A DNA stretch of 63,832 nt from an uncultured Bacteroidota bacterium (lineage in GTDB: Bacteria; Bacteroidota; Bacteroidia; Bacteroidales; F082), in NCBI GenBank assembly GCA_900542475.1, contig UQNO01000008.1, positions 1-63,832 on the forward strand. Direction: 5' to 3'. The notes beneath the pieces are model-generated. The model did no database searches, was not told the origin of the DNA, and saw only the letters and a program-made list of their open reading frames with translations. This document shows, one piece after another, positions 8,634 through 17,109 of this stretch. The stretch's first letter is position 1. Every line of letters starts with the position of its first letter. Both the position numbers and the translations under genes were made by a program.

Positions 8634-9920
8634 ATGGAAACACAAACTATTTTAATGGCAATTGCCGCATTTGGCATCGGAAGCCTCATGACATACCTCG
8701 CAATGAAGGCAAAAAACGCATCTTTAACGGTCTCGAGCCAAAAAGAGTTAGCCGATATCCAGTCTCAACGAGACACAGCTCAAAAAGAAGTCGCCATACT
8801 CAAAGAGCAAATGCGGCACGACAAAGAAGAACAAGCCAAGGCCATTCAGCAACAACTGGCAATGGCAAAAGAACAGCTGCAAAACGCCACACAAGAAATA
8901 CTTAAACAGCGTGAAGAAACATTGAGCAAAACCAATGTCGAGCAACTCGGAAATGTTGTAACTCCACTGAAAGAGCAACTCGAAGCAATCCAAAAGCAAG
9001 TTACCGAGAGCATTAAAACCACCACCGACAACAAAGCCTCTTTGGAACGCGCCATCGAAGACTTGATGAAGCAGACGAAATCAATCAGCGACGATGCCAA
9101 CAACCTCACAAAAGCCCTTAAGAATGAATCCAAGACACAAGGAAACTGGGGCGAGATGATTTTGGAGCAGTTGCTGGAAAACAGCGGACTTGTCAAAGAT
9201 GTTCACTATGAATTGCAAACAACGCTCCGCGACGCATCGGGAAAGGCCGTCACCCATGACGATACCGGCAAACGTCTTATCCCTGATGTCATAGTACATT
9301 ATCCCGATGGCAAAGACTGCATAATAGATTCAAAGGTTTCACTCAACGACTTCGTCGATTATTGCAATGCCCAAGAAGATGACGAGAAAGAAAATGCCCT
9401 GACAAAACATATTGCAAGTATCAAAAAACACGTGAAAGAACTTATATCAAAAGACTACTCGTCATACATCAAGCCTCCGCGGACAGCGATGGGCTATGTC
9501 ATCATGTTTGTGCCAAACGACTCTGCCATGCAGTTGGCGCTACAGCACGACAGCACCTTATGGCATAAAGCTTTTGACAAAGGTATTTGTATTACATCTG
9601 AACAAAATCTTCTGATATTGCTACGAATGATTAAGATAGCCTGGACACAAGTGCAACAAGCGCAGAACCAGCGGGAAGTTTTTGACCAGGCTCGCAAATT
9701 GCTTGATAGAGTTGCCGACTTTATTGAACGATTTGACAAGGTGGGGGAGCAGATAAACAAGGCTGGCGACATTTTCAACAATGCGAGAAACAAACTCTAT
9801 GATGGTCAGCAAAGCATTGTAAAAGCAGCCAAGGAAATGGAAAAGCTTGGAGCTAAAACCGGCAATAAGAAACAGCTGCCGGAACCCATGGACTGGGTTT
9901 CCACAGAAACAGAATCTTAA
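8634..9920 (+). CDS. rmuC: DNA recombination protein RmuC
   Basis: 428 residues. One N-terminal membrane helix is followed by a long coiled coil (about residues 30-150, rich in E, K and Q) and the conserved RmuC nuclease-like domain: GNWGEMILEQLLENSGL, then RLIPDVIVHYPDGKDCIIDSKVSL and GYVIMFVPNDSAM. RmuC limits inversions at short repeats; the biochemical activity is inferred to be nuclease-like. A monocistronic gene with its own promoter. Confidence 0.94.
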   Translation: METQTILMAIAAFGIGSLMTYLAMKAKNASLTVSSQKELADIQSQRDTAQKEVAILKEQMRHDKEEQAKAIQQQLAMAKEQLQNATQEILKQREETLSKTNVEQLGNVVTPLKEQLEAIQKQVTESIKTTTDNKASLERAIEDLMKQTKSISDDANNLTKALKNESKTQGNWGEMILEQLLENSGLVKDVHYELQTTLRDASGKAVTHDDTGKRLIPDVIVHYPDGKDCIIDSKVSLNDFVDYCNAQEDDEKENALTKHIASIKKHVKELISKDYSSYIKPPRTAMGYVIMFVPNDSAMQLALQHDSTLWHKAFDKGICITSEQNLLILLRMIKIAWTQVQQAQNQREVFDQARKLLDRVADFIERFDKVGEQINKAGDIFNNARNKLYDGQQSIVKAAKEMEKLGAKTGNKKQLPEPMDWVSTETES

Positions 9921-9974
9921 TCGAGTGACGTGAAGACGTGGTCGGCAGCCTGCTTCAAGATTGCAGAAATGAAA

Positions 9975-10220
9975 TTATAGAACCTCTATTTTGTTTTTTA
10001 TCAATATTTTAAAATACGGGAACTTCCCTTTCACACTCAAATCTTTTCTGTCATCTCCTTTTCGAAATTTAATGATTTCAAATTTATTTGGATTATATTT
10101 ATGCATAAAGGTGATTGGAACACCCCTCAAGCCGTAATAGTCTTTCGGAATATCTTGGGTTTTGTCAATTGTTTGAATAAATCGCAACCTAATACTTGAA
10201 AAGATGTCTTGGCTATATCC
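9975..10220 (-). pseudogene. C-terminal remnant of EcoRI-type adenine methyltransferase
   Basis: The minus strand encodes RNVRCYVGYSQDIF, then KTQDIPKDYYGLRGVPITF, then KYNPNKFEI and a terminal GKFPYFKILIKNK. The block around DIP-DYxGxxGVPITFxxKYNP is characteristic of the C-terminus of M.EcoRI-like adenine methylases (PF13651). The SAM-binding and catalytic parts are missing; an in-frame stop lies just upstream. Hence a decayed restriction-modification gene, about 75 residues left. It lies just outside the tRNA-Ala-bounded island. Confidence 0.65.
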
Positions 10221-10364
10221 AACATAACATCGAACATTTCTTTAGCATTCCATTTTTCTCCATTTCCACGAGTGAAAATTGAAGCTGCTTGAAGCATTAT
10301 TGTCTTATCAGTATGCTTTACAAATTTGTTCTTGCACAAATTGATATTCATCGACATTCTATAA

Positions 10365-10478
10365 TTAGCAGCCGTGAGTCTGTCAATTAAGGGACTAAAA
10401 AAAGACTCCTCCCTCGACAAAAATAAAAAACCACTGATTTACAGTGGGTTACAACGACTTCTTATGGAGCATAGGAGA
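10365..10478 (-). repeat. Copy of tRNA-Ala 3' end plus downstream terminator region
   Basis: About 114 bases closely resemble 14144-14259. They include the last 14 bases of tRNA-Ala (TGGAGCATAGGAGA on the + strand, 10465-10478), a terminator hairpin with a different stem sequence, and the flank TAGCAGCCRTGAGTCTGTCAA. This looks like the distal attachment site or duplication scar of an element once inserted at tRNA-Ala. Confidence 0.6.
10420..10448 (-). terminator. Terminator hairpin in the tRNA-Ala flank copy
   Basis: Minus-strand CCACTG/CAGTGG stem followed by TTTTTTATTTTT. It mirrors the terminator behind tRNA-Ala but with a different stem, as if the stem changed with compensating bases. 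Confidence 0.6.
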
Positions 10479-10732
10479 CTACATGTTAAGAAAATCTCAC
10501 TTTTGTCAGCACGTATTGTTTTATTTCGTACCTTTGTGTTGTGTTAAAATCATGATATACTATGAAAATAAATTTGCTGTTATCTGCTAATCAGAACAAA
10601 GAGATTTCTGCCAATGAGATTTTCATTAGGCTTATCGTCAATCATTCACAAATGCTTCGGGCTAAATCCGGCATCTATGCCGAGACCCCGAAGATTGGTC
10701 TGATACAAAAGATTGAGATAAAGAAGATTTAT

Positions 10733-12217
10733 ATGAAAAGGCTGATTATGACGTTATGTTTCATTGCTGCAGCTGTAGCACTTACAGCCCAGCAATGGAA
10801 TATAGCCATAGAACACAACGAAATAAATGCATGTTTGACAGATGGTTGTTGCACAATCAACAACGAGACTGTTTTTGTAGGCCATTGGGATTCAGAAGCT
10901 TATTGTGTAAAAGTTGACAAAAATGGCAATTCCACAGAAAAGCATTTTCCGATAGAAGGAGGAACTTCCACATTTTTGAATATTATTTCTCTTGAAGACG
11001 GTAATTGTTTTTTGACAGGTGTATCGAAAACAAGTAATAATGAATATTTGTGGATTCTTGTTATTGACGATGAATTGAACATCGTTAAAGAACAGTTTTA
11101 TGAAAAAGAGGAAGGTTATTCTGTTGATGATTCTGAATTCCATAATGCAAAAGCTGTTGTCGATGATGACGGCACTATAGTTGTGTGTGTAGGCATACGG
11201 ATACCTTTTATATATCCCGAGACATATAGAATTAGAGGCATTTTCATGCGTTTCAACAGTGATTGTGAACGTCTTACCAGTGTATTCATAGAACCAGAAG
11301 CTTATAATTATTTATTTTACTCATCCAATTTTTTGACATCTTGTATTTTGAATGCTCCGGATAACCATGACATTCTTATCATTTCTCGGGGACAGGGGAA
11401 TTGTCCGTCGGTTCTACGTTTTGACCATGATTTCAACCTGTTGACGCATCATGTCATTCATGAACAAAAGCTTGATCAATTAGGACATGAAGCCATTTCA
11501 GATTACTGGATAGACAATGACAATTTACTTGTCGTTGCCGAGGTAACAGACCCTGATATTCACAACAAAGAGTTTATTGTTTTGGGGAGAACAAGCATTA
11601 ATAGCGGCTATATTTACGAAGACACTTGGATAAATAAAACCGATACACTTAACTATAATATTGAAAACCATTCAATGTGCGCTGTCAATGACACGACAAT
11701 CTATTTAATAAGCCGTGCAAGAATTGGTAGTTGGCTCGGACCTGTTGCTATGGAAATCTATCTTGTTACCAAGGATTTGGAAATTCTTGGCAGCAGGTAT
11801 TTTTATGATGAGACGTGGTATTGGCCAAAAACTGCAATCGCGACAAAAGATGACGGAATTGTTGCTATCAGCTACAGTCCTAAAGAGAGAACTTACATCA
11901 AGAAACTATTGCGTGAGGATTTCAATCCAATACCTTGCAGTATCAGTGAGGTGCCAATAGAGCGGCTCAAGGCGACAGCATTCCCCAATCCAACTCAAGG
12001 TGAATTATGTATTGACATATCCAGAGTCTCATTAAACGAGAAAGATGTAAGAATCAAGATTTTCAACAATGAAGGAAAAATCTGTCTCGACAGAATAATC
12101 AAAGGACAGGGAAATCTGCTGACCATTGATGTTTCGGGCTTGTCAAACGGAGTGTATAGTTTTCAAATTGTTAAGGAAAATAAAACAATTATAACTAATA
12201 GATTTATTAAAGAATAG
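10733..12217 (+). CDS. T9SS type A sorting domain-containing secreted protein
   Basis: About 494 residues. It starts with a signal peptide (MKRLIMTLCFIAAAVALTAQQ) and ends with a type IX secretion sorting domain (AFPNPTQGELCIDIS ... GLSNGVYSFQI ... RFIKE), so it is exported across the outer membrane and probably surface-attached. The middle consists of loosely repeated beta-rich segments that I cannot assign. The start at 10733 is chosen because the signal peptide begins there; an in-frame ATG at 10562 would add 57 unlikely residues. A promoter-like TACCTTTG lies near 10530. AT-richer than the neighbours, inside the tRNA-Ala island. Confidence 0.8.
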   Translation: MKRLIMTLCFIAAAVALTAQQWNIAIEHNEINACLTDGCCTINNETVFVGHWDSEAYCVKVDKNGNSTEKHFPIEGGTSTFLNIISLEDGNCFLTGVSKTSNNEYLWILVIDDELNIVKEQFYEKEEGYSVDDSEFHNAKAVVDDDGTIVVCVGIRIPFIYPETYRIRGIFMRFNSDCERLTSVFIEPEAYNYLFYSSNFLTSCILNAPDNHDILIISRGQGNCPSVLRFDHDFNLLTHHVIHEQKLDQLGHEAISDYWIDNDNLLVVAEVTDPDIHNKEFIVLGRTSINSGYIYEDTWINKTDTLNYNIENHSMCAVNDTTIYLISRARIGSWLGPVAMEIYLVTKDLEILGSRYFYDETWYWPKTAIATKDDGIVAISYSPKERTYIKKLLREDFNPIPCSISEVPIERLKATAFPNPTQGELCIDISRVSLNEKDVRIKIFNNEGKICLDRIIKGQGNLLTIDVSGLSNGVYSFQIVKENKTIITNRFIKE

Positions 12218-12244
12218 AATTAACAAATATTTAAAACCTGAACG

Positions 12245-12360
12245 ATGAAAAAAATCCTAAAAGCATTATTAATTGTAATCATTGTGGTATTTGAAGAAAA
12301 TGTACTAAATGCACAAGATTGCATATCATGTAATGGCAGTTCAGTGTCCTCTCAAGCATC
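12245..12360 (+). pseudogene. Truncated secreted protein, cut by an IS256 fragment
   Basis: A signal peptide (MKKILKALLIVIIVVF ... NAQ) is followed by DCISCNGSSVSSQASA and then abruptly joins reverse-strand IS256-family sequence. Only about 38 residues of the original protein remain. It starts 27 bases after the T9SS gene and was probably its operon partner. The original function cannot be recovered. Confidence 0.6.
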
Positions 12361-12550
12361 GGCGCCAGTGCGCTGCCTTCTCCAAACAGAGGCTTGCCGC
12401 TGCGCAGCTGCTCTGCTGCTAATTTGTAGTCTATTTTCTCTTCCATTTTTAATTAAACTTTGTCGTTCTACTTTTTATTGTAGCCTGACACAGTTTAATT
12501 TACACTCTCTCGGAATACACCCCTGTGTTTTACACACTCAGATGTATTTG
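12354..12550 (-). mobile_element. IS256-family insertion sequence fragment (5' end)
   Basis: On the minus strand an ATG at 12446 opens MEEKIDYKLAAEQLRSGKPL, then FG and ALAPML, the typical N-terminus of IS256-family transposases. About 31 residues remain before the homology stops at the host-gene junction. Sequence upstream of the ATG (to about 12550) looks like the IS leader and end. The rest of the transposase is gone. Confidence 0.65.
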
Positions 12551-12612
12551 CGATCACTTGGTATTAGGCCAATGTTATTTTCTCATTTTTTCATATTAAA
12601 TATTGAACAGCC

Positions 12613-13238
12613 ATGATTAAAACTATTGTTTTTACAATAAGTGTTATGTTATTAACATTTCATAATTGCCCAGCGCAAAACACAACTATGAATGACATAA
12701 AAGAAATATGGGTATACGAGTATTTTTCATCCAAAGGTTATACTCGCGGAGAAATATACACTAAGTTCAAGGAATTAGAACAAGAAGATATTCGAAAGCA
12801 TAAGTTGGATGATGCTTTTGTTAACTCTTTGAAACATGTGTTTTCTTTAGCAAAAAGCTAAAAGTTTATCAATTTTCAGAATTACCCAAAGACTTATTAG
12901 ATAGTATTGGAAACATGGGGATTGACAACTCCTTGATAATTAACGAACACGAAGGGCGATTTTTAAATTATATTTTTGACATAGATACACCGAGTACAAA
13001 CCTAATTGGGAAGAAAGTTGGATTTTACAATCCCAACCTTCAAGGAGGAAAAGAAAAATACTTCCAAGAAACACGAAAACGCCTAAACCAATGCTACTCA
13101 GTAATTGGTGGTAGCGTTTTGTATATTTTCAATGATGATCAAAAAAAAGAGAGTGGTGGTTATGATGCAGCAGTTGTCTATTGGAGCAAATTTCTTATAC
13201 CTACAGATAAAGTTGTTGAAATACTAAAAGATTCATAA
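12613..13238 (+). pseudogene. Frameshifted secreted protein of unknown function
   Basis: The first frame (12613-12861) begins with a signal peptide (MIKTIVFTISVMLLTF...CPAQ) and runs 82 residues. A second frame picks up near 12855 (KLKVYQFSELPKDLLDSIG) and continues to 13238. The two would form one protein of about 205 residues if one base were changed near 12855-12862. No family is recognised. It could be two genes, but the second has no start upstream of a plausible N-terminus. Confidence 0.55.
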
Positions 13239-13435
13239 CATAAAGTATTATTTGTTATTGCTGTCCGGTAAAACTTTTCAAACAAAATAAATTAGAGATG
13301 GTCGTAAATTAACTAAAATAAACCTAACGATTTGATTGCCAATGTTATATTTTTTTGTATCTTTGCATAGGACAACAAAAAATCCCCCAAACTGCTTTGT
13401 TGGGCCTGTTTTGGGGGAAACGAAAAAAAATCGTC

Positions 13436-13978
13436 ATGGCAGAGGTACAACAAATTTCTGAAATAACACCAAGTTTTGCGTTCACAGAGTTCGATTTTTA
13501 TAAAGATTATGAAGAATCGTTCAAAAAGAGTGAACTCGGACGCTTTCATGCCCTCCTTCCGTTGCGTGAGATGGCCATCAGATTCGGCTTGACTGACTCG
13601 GTACCACAAGGAAAGGTCGGTCGCAAAGTTGCCATACGCACGTCCAATCGTCCGTGGCAAGGAGGTAAAGAAGGTCGAGTTTGGAGCCAAGTGCAACAAC
13701 ATCATGGTTGACGGTCTGTCGTTCATCGAGAAGCTTTCGTTCAACGCGTTCAATGAGGGCGCTCGTCTGTTAGCACGGTCAAGAAAGAACTTGCCCGTGT
13801 ACGAGCCACAGCAATGGAAGGATCCTTTGGAACGCAGAAGGAACATTACGGTCTCAAGCGGATAAACGGCCGGATCAAGAAGACGGAAATCCCGATCATC
13901 TTCTTCGGCATCCACACGGCTAATGCAGTGCAACTGGCAAGGAGAATTGCGAAAGTAGAACTCCATCAGGCTGCTTAA
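13436..13978 (+). pseudogene. IS1182-like transposase remnant
   Basis: Fragments in three frames match a Bacteroidota IS1182-type transposase: ESFKKSELGR and ALLPLREMAIRFGL at the N-terminus, VEFGAKCNNIMVDGLSFIEK further on, and EGSFGTQKEHYGLKRI with IPIIFFGIHTANAV at the C-terminus, ending at 13978. The central catalytic part is deleted and the frames no longer join. A promoter TATCTTTG and a CCCCCAAA/TTTGGGGG hairpin just upstream probably belong to the IS end. Confidence 0.75.
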
Positions 13979-14143
13979 CCACGTATGGCATTATCCTCCA
14001 TACAAGGGACAACTATGCCCTGACAAAACAAAAATCGACTAAAATCGGGATAAAACCCCGGAAAAAAGCAGACGATGGCAACCTCGGAAGGCATACCCTC
14101 GTCTATAGATATTGAATTCTTGGAATTAAACGACAATCCCTAT

Positions 14144-14259
14144 TTAGCAGCCATGAGTCTGTCAAGTAATGGACTAAAAAAAGAGACTCCTTTTCTGATA
14201 AAAATAAAAACTCGCTGAAATTCAGCGAGTTACAATGATTTGTTGTGGAGCATAGGAGA
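14144..14259 (-). repeat. tRNA-Ala 3' flank, second copy
   Basis: Counterpart of 10365-10478, about 80 percent identical by eye. It covers the 3' end of tRNA-Ala, its terminator and about 50 further bases. Confidence 0.6.
14199..14231 (-). terminator. Rho-independent terminator of tRNA-Ala
   Basis: Minus-strand ACTCGCTGAA/TTCAGCGAGT stem followed by TTTTTATTTT, 15 bases after the mature tRNA end. Confidence 0.8.
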
Positions 14260-14318
14260 ATCGAACTCCTGACCTTTTGAATGCCATTCAAACGCTCTAC
14301 CAACTGAGCTAATACCCC
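14246..14318 (-). tRNA. tRNA-Ala (GGC)
   Basis: 73 bases on the minus strand. Acceptor arm GGGGTAT pairs with ATGCTCC. The D arm contains TAGCTCAGTTGGTAGAGC. The anticodon stem-loop TTTGA-ATGGCAT-TCAAA has anticodon GGC. The T arm GTTCGATTC is present, and the CCA end is not encoded. Its 3' end is duplicated at 10465-10478, which marks it as an integration site. Confidence 0.95.
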
Positions 14319-14377
14319 ATCTGAATTGCGCTGCAAAGATACAAAAAAAAATCGTTACTGCAACATTTTTTTTAAAA

Positions 14378-15946
14378 TTATTTACGCCGCCCTCGCCTTC
14401 TGCCGTTTTCATTGTCCTCAACGGTTTTTTTCGCCTTGCGGAAGATGTCGTCGGGGTCGGTCGGGCGCAGCTCGTCAAGCCACTCAAAGCCTTTGAGAAT
14501 CTCGATGCCGGGCTTCATCTTCTCCTTCGGATATAGCGTCTCCGTGGTTTTCTTGAAATATTTTATTCTTACAATCTGATTCTTCTCAATCTTGATATCC
14601 ATGGCCACACTCTGCGACACATTGACACCTATTATCGAGCCGTCTTCCTCTCGCAGCCAGTACACCGTCTCGGCGTTGCCGTCGTCATAGACATGGTCGA
14701 GCTCGTTGTTTTTGAAATACGCCGTCATCTTCTTTCCTTTGATTTGATTGAATCCTTCTATGGTATCCCTCTGAATGATGAATCCGTTAGGATAAAGCAA
14801 CACATTGTCGATGGCCTTGTTCGCAACAGCGATGTTAATGGAATCGCCGCGAAGTTGACTGTTTTCCGCCCAAACCACTGGATTTACACGCATTTTCGCA
14901 CACGAATCGGCGACGTGATAACTCAAAGAGTCGCATTTTCCCTGAATATCATGACGATAAAAGCGCACATTATAATATGCCAACAAACGCTCCGCTTTAT
15001 CGGCAACGGTATCCATAAAGAAAAACAAGGTGTCGGCATGCAGATAAAGGGTGTCCCTATCGGCAAAATAAAGCGCCTGCGCACTGTCGGTGACGAAACT
15101 TTTGCCCAATTTTTTCCACATCTCCGCATAGTTTCCTTTCACAATCGCCTTGTTGACCGTGTCTTCGACAAAGACATTGCTCATCGCTTTGGCAAAATCG
15201 GCTTTTTTGTCATAAAACATTGAGTCCGAAGTAATTGAGTAGCCTTTATTACTCAAAGTGGCACCTCTGTCGAGATATGCGATGTCGTTTTTCGCATCAT
15301 ACCAACCATAGTTTCCGACAAGGATATTATCCTCGTAATAAATGGTCGTCGGGCCGAAGAAAAACATCTTCTCATCTTTGATACGATACTCCAAAGTGTC
15401 GGTAAACATACGGCTTTTCGGCGTTGTCACCACAACATCGTTTCGAAAATACGCCACCTGGATGTCATCTCGGTAATAACCCTTTCGGGAAACGAGATTC
15501 TTGTCGTTGCGAATTATCGAACCGTTTTTAGGATATGTGGCGAGATGCCTGTTACGGTCGTAAGTCATATAATTGGTTTTCAGCACCGTGGAGTCATCTT
15601 TAAGGATAACGTTATCGAACAGCTCCGCGAACTTGATGTCGCCGGAATACTTGCATTTGTCGCTAAAGATGTCGGTGGTGTCGTTCACCTTGATATGAAC
15701 ATTGCCGAAGCCGTCGAAATAACGTTTTCGCTCATTGAATTGCGCGCTGTCGCTGTAAAAATACACCGAGTCCTGACACAACACCACGTTTCCGACAAGA
15801 TACTCTATGTCTTTTCCATACGATTCGTCGTACACCTGATAATCGGCATGCTCGATATGGACAAAAGTCTTGTTTTTCTGCTGAGCATTAACGGTACAGC
15901 AGAAACAGACAAAAATACAGAACCAACCTAATTTAAATCTCATCAT
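14378..15946 (-). CDS. OstA/LptA-like envelope protein
   Basis: 522 residues with a signal peptide ending near CFCCTVNAQQ. The body has many short beta-rich OstA-type repeats (for example YLVGNVVLCQDSVYFYSDSAQFN), like LptA and the periplasmic part of LptD, which bridge LPS between membranes. Bacteroidota carry such long OstA-like proteins in place of a short LptA. The C-terminus is highly basic (NENGRRRGRRK). It lies between tRNA-Ala and the broken C5 methylase. Partner candidate: LptC at 51257-51823, far away in the window. Confidence 0.8.
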   Translation of the reverse strand: MMRFKLGWFCIFVCFCCTVNAQQKNKTFVHIEHADYQVYDESYGKDIEYLVGNVVLCQDSVYFYSDSAQFNERKRYFDGFGNVHIKVNDTTDIFSDKCKYSGDIKFAELFDNVILKDDSTVLKTNYMTYDRNRHLATYPKNGSIIRNDKNLVSRKGYYRDDIQVAYFRNDVVVTTPKSRMFTDTLEYRIKDEKMFFFGPTTIYYEDNILVGNYGWYDAKNDIAYLDRGATLSNKGYSITSDSMFYDKKADFAKAMSNVFVEDTVNKAIVKGNYAEMWKKLGKSFVTDSAQALYFADRDTLYLHADTLFFFMDTVADKAERLLAYYNVRFYRHDIQGKCDSLSYHVADSCAKMRVNPVVWAENSQLRGDSINIAVANKAIDNVLLYPNGFIIQRDTIEGFNQIKGKKMTAYFKNNELDHVYDDGNAETVYWLREEDGSIIGVNVSQSVAMDIKIEKNQIVRIKYFKKTTETLYPKEKMKPGIEILKGFEWLDELRPTDPDDIFRKAKKTVEDNENGRRRGRRK

Positions 15947-15949
15947 CTA

Positions 15950-16090
15950 TCTTATAATTGTAACCCATGATTCATCAAAACCAACTGTTTTTAAAATATC
16001 ATCTTTCGTTATTGCCGGAGGTCGTTTTATTGTAAATTTAACAGCATTTTTAGGAACTACAATATGTATTGTAAATTGCAAACCATGTGA
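15950..16090 (-). pseudogene. C-terminal fragment of an unknown protein
   Basis: On the minus strand, in a frame without its own ATG, VVPKNAVKFTIKRPPAIT and KTVGFDESWVTIIR end at a TAG just before the OstA-like gene. It reads like the tail of a protein lost with the methylase locus, perhaps the restriction partner, but I cannot identify it. Confidence 0.35.
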
Positions 16091-16868
16091 TTCTCCTCCT
16101 CAAACAAACAATATGAAAGCAATTCATAATTTTTTTTGCAAGGGCCCTAATCATCGGCACAGCCACGGCATTACCGGTTTGTCTTCTTATCTCTTGATGC
16201 GAGACAACAATTTTATAAGATTCCGGAAATCCTTGCAATCGCAACAATTCACGGGAAGACGGCCTTCTATATCCATTAATCAACAAATAGTTGTACGACG
16301 CACCTGTTCTCAAAGCGCACGCATAATCAAGGACAGAAATGTTTCCCGACTTGTTTTCATGCCATATCGATGGATAAAACAATTTCTTTTCAATTGTTCT
16401 TTCTTTTCTTTTTTGAATTATCTTATCGGACGCAAACAAAGATTTGTCAACAGCGCTATCTGGTTCTATTATTTTTGACAAATAATAATCAATTTTAGGA
16501 AAATTGAAATGCTCACACTTTGTTTTATCCTTGAAGCCCGCTATTACAACTCGTTCCCTTTTTTGTGGAAGTCCGAAGTCAAGCGCGTTTAAAATTTTCC
16601 ATTTTACATGATAACCCAAAGCATCTAATCTTCCCAGAACAACCTTGAACGTATTTCCTTTGTCATGTGTCGTCAATTGTTTTACATTTTCAAGCAATAT
16701 AGCCGAAGGATGATGATGTTTTGATATACGTTCTATTTCAAAAAACATCGTTCCTCTCGTATCTTCAAAACCTTTTATTTTTCCCATTATGGAAAATGAC
16801 TGACAAGGAAAACCCGCTAATAAAAGATTATGTCGAGGAATATCTTTTATATCGATTGACACATTCAT
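16050..16868 (-). pseudogene. C5 cytosine DNA methyltransferase lacking motif I
   Basis: Motif IV with the catalytic Cys is clear (LLAGFPCQSFSIMG), as are motif VI (LLENVK), motif VIII (GLPQKRERVVIAGF) and motif X (RRQTGNAVAVPMI). The SAM-binding motif I (FxGxGG) that should lie about 50 residues before PCQ is absent: the frame begins only 17 residues before that region. The end also runs past the normal C-terminus (FHIVCLRRRITWF). So it is truncated at the 5' end and perhaps altered at the 3' end. A 37-codon frame (from 16979) overlaps its start but lacks motif I too. Confidence 0.75.
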
Positions 16869-16978
16869 ATTTTTCTTATTGACAATTGATTAGTTTTTTC
16901 ATGCCTTAAATTTCCAAGACAAGTCCCCGTCACATTGAAAATTCTCTTCTCCAAATCTTTTATTACATCAGGTCTCAT
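16865..16978 (-). CDS. Small ORF abutting the truncated methylase
   Basis: From the ATG at 16978 it gives about 37 residues (MRPDVIKDLEKRIFNVTG...RHEKTNQLSIRKI), with a TATTTTTG promoter about 55 bases upstream. It may be the surviving N-terminus of a methylase-locus gene whose middle was deleted. No family recognised. Confidence 0.35.
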   Translation of the reverse strand: MRPDVIKDLEKRIFNVTGTCLGNLRHEKTNQLSIRKI

Positions 16979-17063
16979 GATTTTAATCTTTTGCAACATT
17001 AATAAATTAACGTTGCAAAAATAATAAAAATTCATGTTTTTGTCAATATTTTTAGTAAAAAAA

Positions 17064-17100
17064 ATCGGCGTTGCACAAAACAACACCGATGTTTTTTATT
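17064..17100 (-). terminator. Terminator after buk
   Basis: Minus-strand ATCGGTGTTG/CAACGCCGAT stem (one mismatch) followed by seven T residues, just downstream of the buk stop. Confidence 0.75.
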
Positions 17101-17109
17101 TAGGGGGTT

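Noticed and set aside
9921..9974. Possible small gene after rmuC
   Set aside because: Too short and without start or promoter signals.
10127..10420. 97-codon minus-strand frame
   Set aside because: Its start runs through the tRNA-flank repeat and it overlaps the methylase remnant in another frame; no family match.
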